A stretch of 7,337 bases of DNA from the NCBI GenBank assembly GCA_937930495.1, contig CALGKL010000093.1, positions 1 to 7,337 on the forward strand, in the 5' to 3' direction. The translations under genes were made by a program, and so were the position numbers. Below, piece by piece: positions 1-6,387 of this stretch (position 1 is its first letter; each line of letters starts with the position of its first letter). The stretch comes from an uncultured Gloeocapsa sp. GTDB lineage: Bacteria; Cyanobacteriota; Cyanobacteriia; Cyanobacteriales; Gloeocapsaceae. The notes below the pieces were generated by a model. The model saw only the letters and a program-made list of their open reading frames with translations. It had not been told where the DNA came from and made no database searches.

Positions 1-237
1 ACGGTAGAACAAGTCAAGGAATTTATCGAATTTACCGATGGAATTATTGCCGGTCAAAAGGCTGTTGCCGTGCATTGTACAGGAGGCAATCACCGCACCG
101 GAACTCTACTAGCTTCTTATTTTGTTGCTAAAGGTGAGAAACCAGCTGAGGTTATGGCGAAAATTCACCGCGTTAGACCTACAGCAGAGTTATCAACACC
201 TCAAATGGAGTTTTTAGAGGAACTATATACGCTGTAG
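1..237 (+). CDS. Dual-specificity/tyrosine-type protein phosphatase, 3' part (5' end outside window)
   Basis: This is the C-terminal 78 residues of a cysteine-dependent phosphatase, open from base 1 to the TAG at 235-237. The visible catalytic P-loop is HCTGGNHRTG, which fits the HCX5R(S/T) signature: nucleophile Cys at codon 76-78 and phosphate-binding Arg at 94-96. After it come a helical stretch and a short tail containing AELSTPQMEF, the usual final helix of small dual-specificity phosphatases. The general acid Asp and the N-terminal half lie upstream of the window. By family it would hydrolyse phosphoesters on proteins, or possibly on lipids or sugars; the substrate cannot be read here. 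Its last 15 nt overlap the end of the convergent PHP-domain gene, so no separate terminator fits between them. The family call is firm; the precise subfamily is not. Confidence 0.85.
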   Translation, partial: TVEQVKEFIEFTDGIIAGQKAVAVHCTGGNHRTGTLLASYFVAKGEKPAEVMAKIHRVRPTAELSTPQMEFLEELYTL

Positions 238-912
238 GATATTTGTTCCATGGGTATCAGTACCGCAAGTCATTAACAAGTTGTAAGACTTGGCTAATTG
301 TTTAACTTCTTCTGTTTCTTTGGGACTAGGAAACCAGGGTTTAGGATTACCATAGGCGTAATAAACCTCTACACCATTTATGCCTAATTGAGCAGCCAAG
401 GTAACTAAATGTTTAGCGGATTGATGATACCGCGCGGGGTGAGCTAAGACAGCTAATCCTCCCGCAGCTTGAATACTAGAGATAACTTGTACTGCTTCTG
501 CTGATGCTCCAGAAGGACGTTTACCCGTAAAATATTGCTTAATCTGGGGATGTTCTGGCTCAAAAGCATAACCTAACAGGTGTACTTCTACCCCCCGTAA
601 ATCAGAGGTAATCTCTACACCAGTCCATAATTGGGGTAACTCTAACCTTGGGTAGTTGTGTCTGAGGGTTTTCAGATACTTTTGGGCTAGATGATAACCA
701 TCGAGAGAATGATGATCGGTGATGGCTAATCCTTTTAAACCCAAGGTTAGAGCTTGTTCGATAATTTGTTCAGGACTTAATTGACCATCGGAACAATGGG
801 TATGTAAATGAAAGTTATAGTGATAAGGACAGCTATCAGCTCGTATTTGAGACCAAATAGTCTTGAGAGCGATCGCTTCTTGCCATACATTTTGGTTAGT
901 TAATGAAGTCAT
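223..912 (-). CDS. PHP-domain metal-dependent phosphoesterase (TrpH/RNase AM-like)
   Basis: A 229-residue protein with a single PHP domain, the fold of YciV/TrpH (RNase AM, 3',5'-nucleotide bisphosphatase) and of polymerase-associated PHP phosphatases. The metal-site motifs appear in order: HTH in HLHTHCSDG (H37, H39, D42), ITDHHSLDG (D66, H67, H68), GVEI (E100), VHLLGY (H111), LAHPARY (H158) and GTDTHG (D219, H221), so the site looks complete. It is expected to be soluble and cytoplasmic; the substrate is inferred from the family only. The protein ends eight residues after H221, shorter than E. coli YciV (about 290 residues). The start is ATG at 912: a TGA lies in frame 15 nt upstream, so no earlier start is possible. 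It has no close Shine-Dalgarno, and a GGAG at 940-943 serves a tiny upstream ORF better. It is the last gene of the minus-strand run, 57 nt after the M50 gene. One HIP1 copy lies inside it at 869-876. Confidence 0.9.
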   Translation of the reverse strand: MTSLTNQNVWQEAIALKTIWSQIRADSCPYHYNFHLHTHCSDGQLSPEQIIEQALTLGLKGLAITDHHSLDGYHLAQKYLKTLRHNYPRLELPQLWTGVEITSDLRGVEVHLLGYAFEPEHPQIKQYFTGKRPSGASAEAVQVISSIQAAGGLAVLAHPARYHQSAKHLVTLAAQLGINGVEVYYAYGNPKPWFPSPKETEEVKQLAKSYNLLMTCGTDTHGTNILQRI

Positions 913-969
913 TTGACAAAAGCGTCATTTTATTGATATCTCCAAGATAACAAAACTTAACGTAATCTG

Positions 970-2415
970 TTAACCACCAATACCTAAACGACCTGCTAAA
1001 CTAGGACTCAAGGGTATTAGAGTAGCTAGCATCAACAATAAAGCCAATAAACCTAAAACCGCTCTGGTGTCATCTACTTCACTAATTTCATTAAGACTAG
1101 GACGCTCTAACTCTCTTTGCAAAAATAGGATTAAAATCCCCCAATAGAGGAGAATCGGATTAGTAGGATTAATAATTCCCACCACAATGAGAATAATCAG
1201 AGTAGTAGTGGAAATCCGTCCGGCGATTTTGCGACCATAAATAGCTTGTACAATTCTCCCTCCGTCTAGTTGTCCCACGGGGAGAAGATTGAGTGCGGTA
1301 ATCACTAAACCTAACCAACCGATTAAAGTCAAGGGATGAACGTCAATTACTTCTTGAGTCATCACCGGTCCGAGAATAAGTTTAGCAAGTGTACCTACTA
1401 AAAATGAACCTTGAAAAAATTGACTCGGTATTTGAAATAAACTTCCCTCAACAGATAAAAATAGACCGATAATAATCAGTAATAGGGAAATTAAACCACC
1501 TGCAGCCGGACCAGCAAAAGCGATATCAAAGAGAACTCTACGATTGGGTATTAGGGACTCAAAGCGCGTAATTGCTCCAAAAGAGCCAATTTGCCAACTA
1601 GGTAAGAAAAAGGGAAGACTAAGACGTATTTGATGGGTTTTAGCTACTAGAAAATGACCGAGTTCGTGCATTCCTAAAATTAACCAAAGTCCTAGACTTA
1701 TGGGGATAGCTTCACTGTATCTTCCCAAGTTATTAAACAGATCAAAACCAAGAAGTAATCCCGCGGTTTCTAAACTAGTAGCGAGGGTAGCTACTAATAA
1801 AACTAAAGCGAGGTTTTTTTGAGCTGGAGTCGTAGGTTGAGGATCTTTACTGTTTGGGAGTAGGATTACTGTAGGTTTTCCTTCCCCACTTTCTACTAAA
1901 AAAAGTCGGTATTTTTCCCCCACTAGTTTTTTTAGTTTCTCAGAGAGTTGATTATGGACTTTTTCTGCTTCACCTCTGAGGTTACCTTTAAAGATAAAAC
2001 CCTCTTGATAGGCGATAGTTTCTGTGACGAAAAAGGTATCAATACCAAAAATACTTTTAATGGTTTGTAATTCAGTTTCGGTAATGGTTAAGGTTGTTTC
2101 TCTTTCTTCATTTTCGTTGATTTTTGCTTCAACTAAACTTGCTTCTTTTCCTAAATTACGCAAATTTTTCCCGAGAATAATATAAGCAATTATCGAGATA
2201 ATTAATAATAATAAAGTTACCACTATATTGAGATAAATTCCTAAACTTAAAAAGGCAAAAAAGATTAACCAGGGCGTAACCAATGCTACTGATTGTAGCC
2301 AAGATATCATGCCCAATTTACCAAAAGGACGAGAGCGATTATATCCCCAGATTAAAATAACTAGGGCAATGATTAAAATGGCGACAAAAGTGGAGGTTCG
2401 TGAGGAGTTAAGCAT
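970..2415 (-). CDS. M50-family site-2 protease, EGY-like intramembrane metalloprotease
   Basis: A 481-residue polytopic membrane protein. Membrane segments fall at about 8-24, 43-82 (probably two), 203-224, 238-258, 295-320, 335-355, 363-380, 404-432 and 452-471. The zinc site is HELGH (250-254), with the third ligand expected in NLLPVGQLDGG (376-386, D384), the M50 second motif. A soluble region at about 85-200 carries the GNLRG signature (144-148), typical of plant plastid EGY proteins and their cyanobacterial relatives. Site-2 proteases cut transmembrane segments, commonly of membrane-anchored anti-sigma or transcription factors; no such partner is encoded here. The start ATG (2413-2415) overlaps the murQ stop by 8 nt with no Shine-Dalgarno, so translation is probably coupled to murQ. 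All core residues are present and the gene looks intact. The family is firm; the substrate is unknown. Confidence 0.92.
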   Translation of the reverse strand: MLNSSRTSTFVAILIIALVILIWGYNRSRPFGKLGMISWLQSVALVTPWLIFFAFLSLGIYLNIVVTLLLLIISIIAYIILGKNLRNLGKEASLVEAKINENEERETTLTITETELQTIKSIFGIDTFFVTETIAYQEGFIFKGNLRGEAEKVHNQLSEKLKKLVGEKYRLFLVESGEGKPTVILLPNSKDPQPTTPAQKNLALVLLVATLATSLETAGLLLGFDLFNNLGRYSEAIPISLGLWLILGMHELGHFLVAKTHQIRLSLPFFLPSWQIGSFGAITRFESLIPNRRVLFDIAFAGPAAGGLISLLLIIIGLFLSVEGSLFQIPSQFFQGSFLVGTLAKLILGPVMTQEVIDVHPLTLIGWLGLVITALNLLPVGQLDGGRIVQAIYGRKIAGRISTTTLIILIVVGIINPTNPILLYWGILILFLQRELERPSLNEISEVDDTRAVLGLLALLLMLATLIPLSPSLAGRLGIGG

Positions 2416-3325
2416 GATTATTGTTATATTTTTTTAGAGCTGCGCCTAGGTTACCTTGATGTTTTTCGAGTAATTTTTTGCCTTCTTCAGGACCTAAATT
2501 AGTAGCTTGTAGCAGTAAAGCCAGTTTAACGTTATTGTTACTGATCTTGAGATATTCTTCAGCTTCAGGTAGGGTTAGGTCGGTTAAATCCTGAATAATC
2601 CGTAGAGCGCGATCGCGTAATTTCTGATTAGTTATGGCCAAATCTACCATCCGATTCCCGTACACTTTACCGAGACGTACCATTACCCCTGTGGAAATGA
2701 TATTGAGAGCCATTTTCGTAGCTGTTCCGGCTTTGAGACGAGTTGAACCCGCGAGTAATTCAGGTCCGGTGAGTAGTCGAATGGCGATATCTACCTCTAG
2801 GTTAACTTGTTGGGGGGGGACACAGGTTAAAAAGATGGTTTTAGCTTTTCTGGTTCGCGCCGCGGCGATCGCGCCGTGGACGTAGGGGGTTGTGCCACCT
2901 GCGGTAATCCCAACAATTACGTCTAAGGGCTGAATATCTCTAGAGGCGATCGCTTCCAATCCGGCTGCATAATCATCTTCTTTAGCTTCAGAACTACGGG
3001 TTAAAGCCTCTATACCTCCAGCGATAATACCTTGAACCATTTCTGGGGGGGTACAGAAGGTGGGGGGACATTCAGCCGCGTCGAGTACCCCTAAACGTCC
3101 GCTCGTACCTGCACCGACATAGAACATTCTGCCACCTTGACTCAAACAATTAGCAATGAGTTCTATAGCTTGAGCTAATTCTTGTCTAGCTTCGGCGATC
3201 GCTTTGAGGGTATATTGGTCTTCCTGATTGAATAAATCTACCAATTCTAAAGGGGTTAACTGATCTAAATTATAACTACGAGGGTTATTTAATTCTGTCA
3301 GGAGATGACCACGAGATTGATTCAT
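2408..3325 (-). CDS. murQ: N-acetylmuramic acid 6-phosphate etherase
   Basis: A 305-residue SIS-domain protein that should cleave the D-lactyl ether of N-acetylmuramate 6-phosphate, giving N-acetylglucosamine 6-phosphate plus D-lactate, a cytoplasmic step of peptidoglycan recycling. Recognisable blocks are YVGAGTSGRLGVLDAAECPP (69-88), AGGIEALTRSSEAKED (102-117), VGITAGGTTPYV (138-149) and STRLKAGTATKMALN (194-208), then the MurQ segment around KVYGNRMVDL (220-229). By alignment from memory to E. coli MurQ (E83, E114), the catalytic acids are E85 and E116, both present. The C-terminal helices (about 250-300) match the family, and length is normal (E. coli about 298). The start ATG overlaps the upstream stop as ATGA. 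No MurNAc kinase, importer or PTS gene lies beside it, so the source of its substrate is not shown here. The coding strand contains three C-runs of 6-8 nt and four HIP1 sites. Confidence 0.96.
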   Translation of the reverse strand: MNQSRGHLLTELNNPRSYNLDQLTPLELVDLFNQEDQYTLKAIAEARQELAQAIELIANCLSQGGRMFYVGAGTSGRLGVLDAAECPPTFCTPPEMVQGIIAGGIEALTRSSEAKEDDYAAGLEAIASRDIQPLDVIVGITAGGTTPYVHGAIAAARTRKAKTIFLTCVPPQQVNLEVDIAIRLLTGPELLAGSTRLKAGTATKMALNIISTGVMVRLGKVYGNRMVDLAITNQKLRDRALRIIQDLTDLTLPEAEEYLKISNNNVKLALLLQATNLGPEEGKKLLEKHQGNLGAALKKYNNNHA

Positions 3326-3626
3326 AATAATCCTTCTAACCGACGTCTAATTTTTTCTAATTCCGCTGAAGACATTTCCGTTGTTTCCTCATCGCCTGAG
3401 GATTTTAGTTCCCAATCGGTTTTGGGGACATTAGATTCAGGGGGGACAGCTAGAGTACCATCTTTGATGATTTCATAATCGTAGTCAGCGCTGATGCAGA
3501 ATTCGATAATTTCGTCTAAATCCATCTCTTCTACTGTCGGTACTGGAAAATCTTGGGCTTCTAACATCATGGCATAGCGACTGGCGTCATCTTCTTTCTC
3601 AAACATTAATATTTTATTGCGATCGC
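2609..3626. repeat. HIP1 palindrome cluster (GCGATCGC x5)
   Basis: Five copies of the cyanobacterial highly iterated palindrome lie at 2609-2616, 2865-2872, 2946-2953, 3195-3202 (all in murQ) and 3619-3626 (DUF3110). Two more lie outside this stretch, at 869-876 and 7135-7142. All seven are inside genes. The motif is a lineage marker for many cyanobacteria and is not itself a mobile element. Confidence 0.95.
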
Positions 3627-3693
3627 CAATCTGGAGAGTATGTATTCCTTCATTCTCAGTACGAGCGTTAAACAAGAGAATGTATATGCGCAT
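3322..3693 (-). CDS. DUF3110 domain protein, function unknown
   Basis: A 123-residue acidic soluble protein that I recognise as a DUF3110 member, a family known mainly from cyanobacteria and plastid-bearing lineages. No enzymatic motif is visible. Features seen are an N-terminal beta-type segment (MRIYILLFNA), a central ALMLEAQ-like helix with sequence YAMMLEAQDFPVPTVEE (about 40-56), a DYDYEI patch (70-75), and an acidic C-terminal tail ending in a short charged helix (SSAELEKIRRRLEGLL). There is no signal peptide or membrane segment. The start ATG at 3691-3693 is supported by AGGG (CCCT at 3701-3704 on the plus strand), spaced 7 nt. It is the first gene of the minus-strand run and its stop overlaps the murQ start by 4 nt, implying coupled translation. 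The NtcA consensus box begins only 11 nt upstream of its start. The gene is clearly real; its role is unknown. Confidence 0.85.
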   Translation of the reverse strand: MRIYILLFNARTENEGIHTLQIGDRNKILMFEKEDDASRYAMMLEAQDFPVPTVEEMDLDEIIEFCISADYDYEIIKDGTLAVPPESNVPKTDWELKSSGDEETTEMSSAELEKIRRRLEGLL

Positions 3694-3704
3694 AACTTAA
3701 CCCT

Positions 3705-3718
3705 GTAACTATTTTTAC
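3705..3718. promoter_or_regulatory. NtcA binding-site candidate (GTA-N8-TAC)
   Basis: GTAACTATTTTTAC matches the NtcA consensus GTA-N8-TAC with all six fixed bases. It lies in the region between the divergent DUF3110 and urtA genes, centred about 111 nt upstream of urtA. NtcA is the CRP-family nitrogen regulator of cyanobacteria, and urt genes are known targets, so context supports the call. The usual activator geometry (TAN3T about 20-24 nt downstream) is not met exactly: TAGCAC starts after 18 nt, TAAAAA after 26, TAGCGT after 33 and TAACAT after 42. The start site for urtA is therefore undecided. Confidence 0.65.
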
Positions 3719-3720
3719 CA

Positions 3721-3729
3721 ATTCTAGCA
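3721..3729 (-). promoter_or_regulatory. Extended -10 promoter element for the DUF3110-murQ operon
   Basis: On the minus strand this reads TGCTAGAAT: a TGn extension followed by TAGAAT, five of six matches to TATAAT. No good -35 is visible, which is common for extended -10 promoters. The predicted transcription start is about 3714, leaving a leader of roughly 20 nt before the ATG at 3693. That start falls inside the NtcA box, suggesting NtcA binding would block this promoter. Predicted from sequence only. Confidence 0.45.
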
Positions 3730-3822
3730 GAACGAGTAGCACCGTAAAAAGTAGCGTTGATAACATATTTTCTTTTCTAGGGAGTGTAAACTAGCCTAGA
3801 TTTTCAAATAAATTAATAGAGA

Positions 3823-5109
3823 ATGGCTAGACTAGGACGGAGAAAATTTCTAACTTACACTTCAGCAGCCTTAGGAAGTTCAATAGTACTGAAAGCTTAC
3901 GCTAAATCGCCAGCTCAGGCCACAGCGCAACAAATTGCCCAAGCTAGTGGCGACAAAATTAAAGTAGGTATTTTACACTCTTTGAGTGGAACTATGGCGA
4001 TTAGCGAAACAACCGTAGTAGATGCTGAAAAATTAGCGATTAAAGAAATCAATGCAGATGGTGGAGTATTGGGAAAACAAATAGAAGCAATAGTAGAAGA
4101 TGGAGCTTCTGATTGGCCCACCTTTGCCGAAAAAGCAGCTAAACTGATTGAGCAAGACCAAGTAGTAACGGTGTTTGGTTGTTGGACTTCCGCTAGTCGT
4201 CAAGCGGTTTTACCCGTATTTGAGTCTAAAAACCATATGCTTTGGTATCCTATCCAATACGAAGGTCAAGAATGTTCTCGCAATATCTTCTATACTGGTG
4301 CTACCCCTAACCAACAGATTGAACCTGCGGTAGATTGGCTACTAGCTAACAAAGGGACCAAATTCTTTTTGGTTGGTTCAGACTATGTTTTCCCTCGTAC
4401 TGCTAATACTATTATTAAAGAACAACTCGCCGTTAAAGGTGGTGAAATAGTCGGAGAGGACTACTTACCCCTAGGCAATACTGAAGTAACACCTATTATT
4501 ACTAAAATCAGAGTAGCTTTACCCAATGGTGGGATAATTTTTAACAGTCTTAACGGTGATAGTAACGTCGCTTTCTTTAAACAGATGCAGGGAGCGGGTT
4601 TAACACCCGAGCAATACCCGGTGATGTCTGTGAGTATCGCTGAAGAAGAAGTCAGACAAATCGGGAAAGAATATCTCAGGGGACATTACGCAGCTTGGAA
4701 TTATTTCCAAACCGTGGATACTCCAGCTAATCAAAAATTTGTGGAAGCTTTTCGCGCCGAATATGGACAAGATCGGGTTACCAATGATCCCATGGAAGCA
4801 GCCTACATCATGGTATATCTTTGGAAACAAGCAGTAGAAAAAGCCGGAACAACAGAATTAGAAGCGGTAAGAGCAGCAGCGATCGGTCAAAGTATGGATG
4901 CTCCCGAAGGTTTTGTCGAAATGAAACCAAGTCACCATATCTCCAAAACGGTCCGGATCGGTCAAATCAGAGATGATGGTTTATTTGAGATCGTCTGGAG
5001 TACCGATGGACCTATTGATCCTCTTCCCTGGAATCAGTTTGTTCCTGAAACTAAAGGTTATGGCTGTGATTGGAGTGACCCCAATAAAGGTGGTAGATAC
5101 CAAATGTAA
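3823..5109 (+). CDS. urtA: Urea ABC transporter, urea-binding protein UrtA
   Basis: A 428-residue solute-binding protein of the branched-chain amino acid/urea type (Peripla_BP family), which captures urea outside the inner membrane and delivers it to UrtB/UrtC. Residues 1-27 form an export signal with a twin-arginine motif, GRRKFL (5-10), and a hydrophobic stretch to about 23; then an Ala/Gln-rich linker (28-43) precedes the mature fold starting at [12 protein letters not shown] (45-56). Recognisable UrtA blocks include [10 protein letters not shown] (117-126) and the C-terminal [15 protein letters not shown]. Length is normal. The position where I recall related UrtA proteins having a lipidation Cys (LKAC) is Tyr26 here (LKAYA), and the first Cys is C120; the AYA at 25-27 would suit signal peptidase I. 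The start is set by the signal peptide, although no proper Shine-Dalgarno precedes it (only AGAGA adjacent to ATG). Nitrogen control by NtcA is likely. urtB follows after 100 nt. Confidence 0.96.
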   Translation: MARLGRRKFLTYTSAALGSSIVLKAYAKSPAQATAQQIAQASGDKIKVGILHSLSGTMAISETTVVDAEKLAIKEINADGGVLGKQIEAIVEDGASDWPTFAEKAAKLIEQDQVVTVFGCWTSASRQAVLPVFESKNHMLWYPIQYEGQECSRNIFYTGATPNQQIEPAVDWLLANKGTKFFLVGSDYVFPRTANTIIKEQLAVKGGEIVGEDYLPLGNTEVTPIITKIRVALPNGGIIFNSLNGDSNVAFFKQMQGAGLTPEQYPVMSVSIAEEEVRQIGKEYLRGHYAAWNYFQTVDTPANQKFVEAFRAEYGQDRVTNDPMEAAYIMVYLWKQAVEKAGTTELEAVRAAAIGQSMDAPEGFVEMKPSHHISKTVRIGQIRDDGLFEIVWSTDGPIDPLPWNQFVPETKGYGCDWSDPNKGGRYQM

Positions 5110-5209
5110 TTTTTATTAAAAGTTAGGGAACAGGGTGTAGGTTGTGTAGAATTATTATCGTTGCTAAATTCTAACTACTTTCCTCCTTTCCTGGGAACTG
5201 TAATAGATA
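5110..5209 (+). promoter_or_regulatory. urtA-urtB spacer with two competing RNA pairings
   Basis: The 100-nt spacer has no ORF, no NtcA consensus and no classical terminator. AGTTAG (5121-5126) is perfectly complementary to CTAACT (5171-5176). The overlapping segment 5121-5135 can instead pair with 5182-5199: AGTT with AACT, AGGGAA with TTTCCT (one G-U), two mismatches, then GGG with CCT (one G-U), leaving GGG 5193-5195 as a bulge. Only one of the two can form at a time. The 15-nt pyrimidine run at 5178-5192 contains CCTCCTTTC, like the 3' tail of 16S rRNA. urtB has no good Shine-Dalgarno (GGGAA ends 12 nt before ATG). The structure may stabilise the urtA mRNA end or set the urtA:urtB ratio, but this is inference. 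Confidence 0.3.
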
Positions 5210-6373
5210 ATGGCAATATTTCTGGAAAGTTTATTTAATGGTTTAAGTATAGGTGCGGTCTTATTAATCGCAGCTTTGGGTTTAGCGATTGTTTTTGGAC
5301 TCATGGGGGTAATTAATCTCGCTCATGGGGAATTAATTATGTTAGGAGCTTATGCTACTTTTGTTACCCAAAATCTATTTAAAGGTTTTGGTGAACCCTG
5401 GTTTGATTTTTATATTATCGTCGCTTTACCCGTGGCTTTTGTAGTCTCCGGTTTAACGGGTTTAATCCTGGAAAAAGGCGTAATTCGCTATCTCTATGGA
5501 AGACCTCTAGAAACCCTCTTAGCAACTTGGGGGGTGAGTTTGATCCTACGTCAATTGGTTCGTAGTGTTAACTGGGTATTGATGATCGCAATTGGCATTT
5601 TCTCACTACTATTTTTTGGGGGAATGTTTCTGCTTAAGGGTCGTTATCCTGAAAAAATTTCTAACCTAATCACAGGAACTATTTTAACCTTGAGTATAGC
5701 GCTCGCCGCAATTACCGGCTATTTTCTCCAACAAAACAGTCCTAAAAGGATGACAGAGCTTTGGTTTGGGACTAGAAATGTGGACGTTACTGCACCTGCT
5801 TGGTTACGGGGTGGTATTCCTATTGGTGGTTTTCAAGTACCTATCGCCCGGGTCTTTATCATTATCCTGACCATAGTCTGTATTCTCGCTATCTATTGGT
5901 TTTTAAATAAGTCTTCCTGGGGGTTAAGAATTAGAGCAGTAACCCAAAATCGGACCATGAGCGCTTGTTTGGGTATTCCCACAGAAAAAGTAGATGCTTT
6001 AACCTTTAGTATTGGTTCGGGTTTAGCAGGTATAGCAGGTTGTGGGATTAGTCTGTTAGGCTCAGTAGGACCAAATACGGGACAAAACTATATTATCGAT
6101 ACTTTTATGGTAGTAGTTGTAGGAGGAGTAGGTAACCTTCTCGGAACAATTATCGCTGCTTTGGGGATTGGGATCCTTAACTATTTAATCGGTTCGGGAA
6201 TACTGGTAATTTTTCTGATTGACATTGCCTTTCTCAAGCCTTTGGTAGATATACTAATGTTTTTCGCTAGTACTAGTATGGCTAAGGTTTTAGTTTTTGC
6301 CTTAATTATTATCTTTTTGCAAATTAAACCCGCGGGAATCTTTCCCCCGAAAGGAAGAAATGCTCAGTTATAA
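5210..6373 (+). CDS. urtB: Urea ABC transporter permease UrtB
   Basis: A 387-residue inner-membrane permease of the LivH-like family (BPD_transp_2), one of the two channel subunits for urea. The N-terminus carries the family block GLMGVINLAHGE (30-41), and the cytoplasmic loop that should contact the ATPases lies around NRTMSACLGIPTEKVDALTF (247-266), followed by GLAGIAG (271-277). VVVVGGVGNLLGT (301-313) is a further LivH/UrtB block. Hydrophobic segments lie at about 12-34, 67-88, 103-118, 122-142, 155-173, 212-232, 265-285, 298-328, 331-352 and 358-373. The stretch 120-195 is longer than in amino-acid LivH proteins (about 300 residues), but a total near 385-390 is what I recall for cyanobacterial UrtB, so it is not a fusion. 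The ATG start matches the family N-terminus. urtC begins 14 nt after the stop, indicating one transcript. Confidence 0.95.
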   Translation: MAIFLESLFNGLSIGAVLLIAALGLAIVFGLMGVINLAHGELIMLGAYATFVTQNLFKGFGEPWFDFYIIVALPVAFVVSGLTGLILEKGVIRYLYGRPLETLLATWGVSLILRQLVRSVNWVLMIAIGIFSLLFFGGMFLLKGRYPEKISNLITGTILTLSIALAAITGYFLQQNSPKRMTELWFGTRNVDVTAPAWLRGGIPIGGFQVPIARVFIIILTIVCILAIYWFLNKSSWGLRIRAVTQNRTMSACLGIPTEKVDALTFSIGSGLAGIAGCGISLLGSVGPNTGQNYIIDTFMVVVVGGVGNLLGTIIAALGIGILNYLIGSGILVIFLIDIAFLKPLVDILMFFASTSMAKVLVFALIIIFLQIKPAGIFPPKGRNAQL

Positions 6374-6387
6374 AGATCAAACGGGAT

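Noticed and set aside
912..927. TGAC-AAAAGC-GTCA inverted repeat before the PHP gene as a terminator
   Set aside because: A four-base stem without a following T-run on the relevant strand is too weak for a terminator.
2634..2885. Open frame of 83 codons on the plus strand inside murQ
   Set aside because: It is entirely antisense to a well-conserved murQ region and has no family features or ribosome site; a shadow frame.
2870..2920. MurQ loop GTTPYV differing from the E. coli SGRTPYV sequence
   Set aside because: I believe GTTPYV is the normal form in cyanobacterial MurQ, and the catalytic acids are intact, so it is lineage variation rather than a defect.
3751..3764. GTA-N8-AAC as another NtcA half-match
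   Set aside because: Only five of six fixed bases match, while a perfect site lies nearby; imperfect matches of this kind are common by chance.
3786..3799. Second NtcA-like site GTA-N8-TAG close to urtA
   Set aside because: One fixed base is wrong and it lies 24 nt before the ATG, leaving no room for a -10 and start site downstream.
3915..4121. Minus-strand open frame of 68 codons inside urtA
   Set aside because: Antisense shadow of urtA with no recognisable motif.
4600..4830. Minus-strand open frame of 76 codons inside urtA
   Set aside because: Antisense shadow of urtA; its composition follows the codon structure of the gene opposite.
5568..5795. Long central stretch of UrtB (about residues 120-195) as an inserted domain or fusion
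   Set aside because: The total length fits what I recall for cyanobacterial UrtB and the stretch is membrane-type sequence in frame, so it is a family trait.
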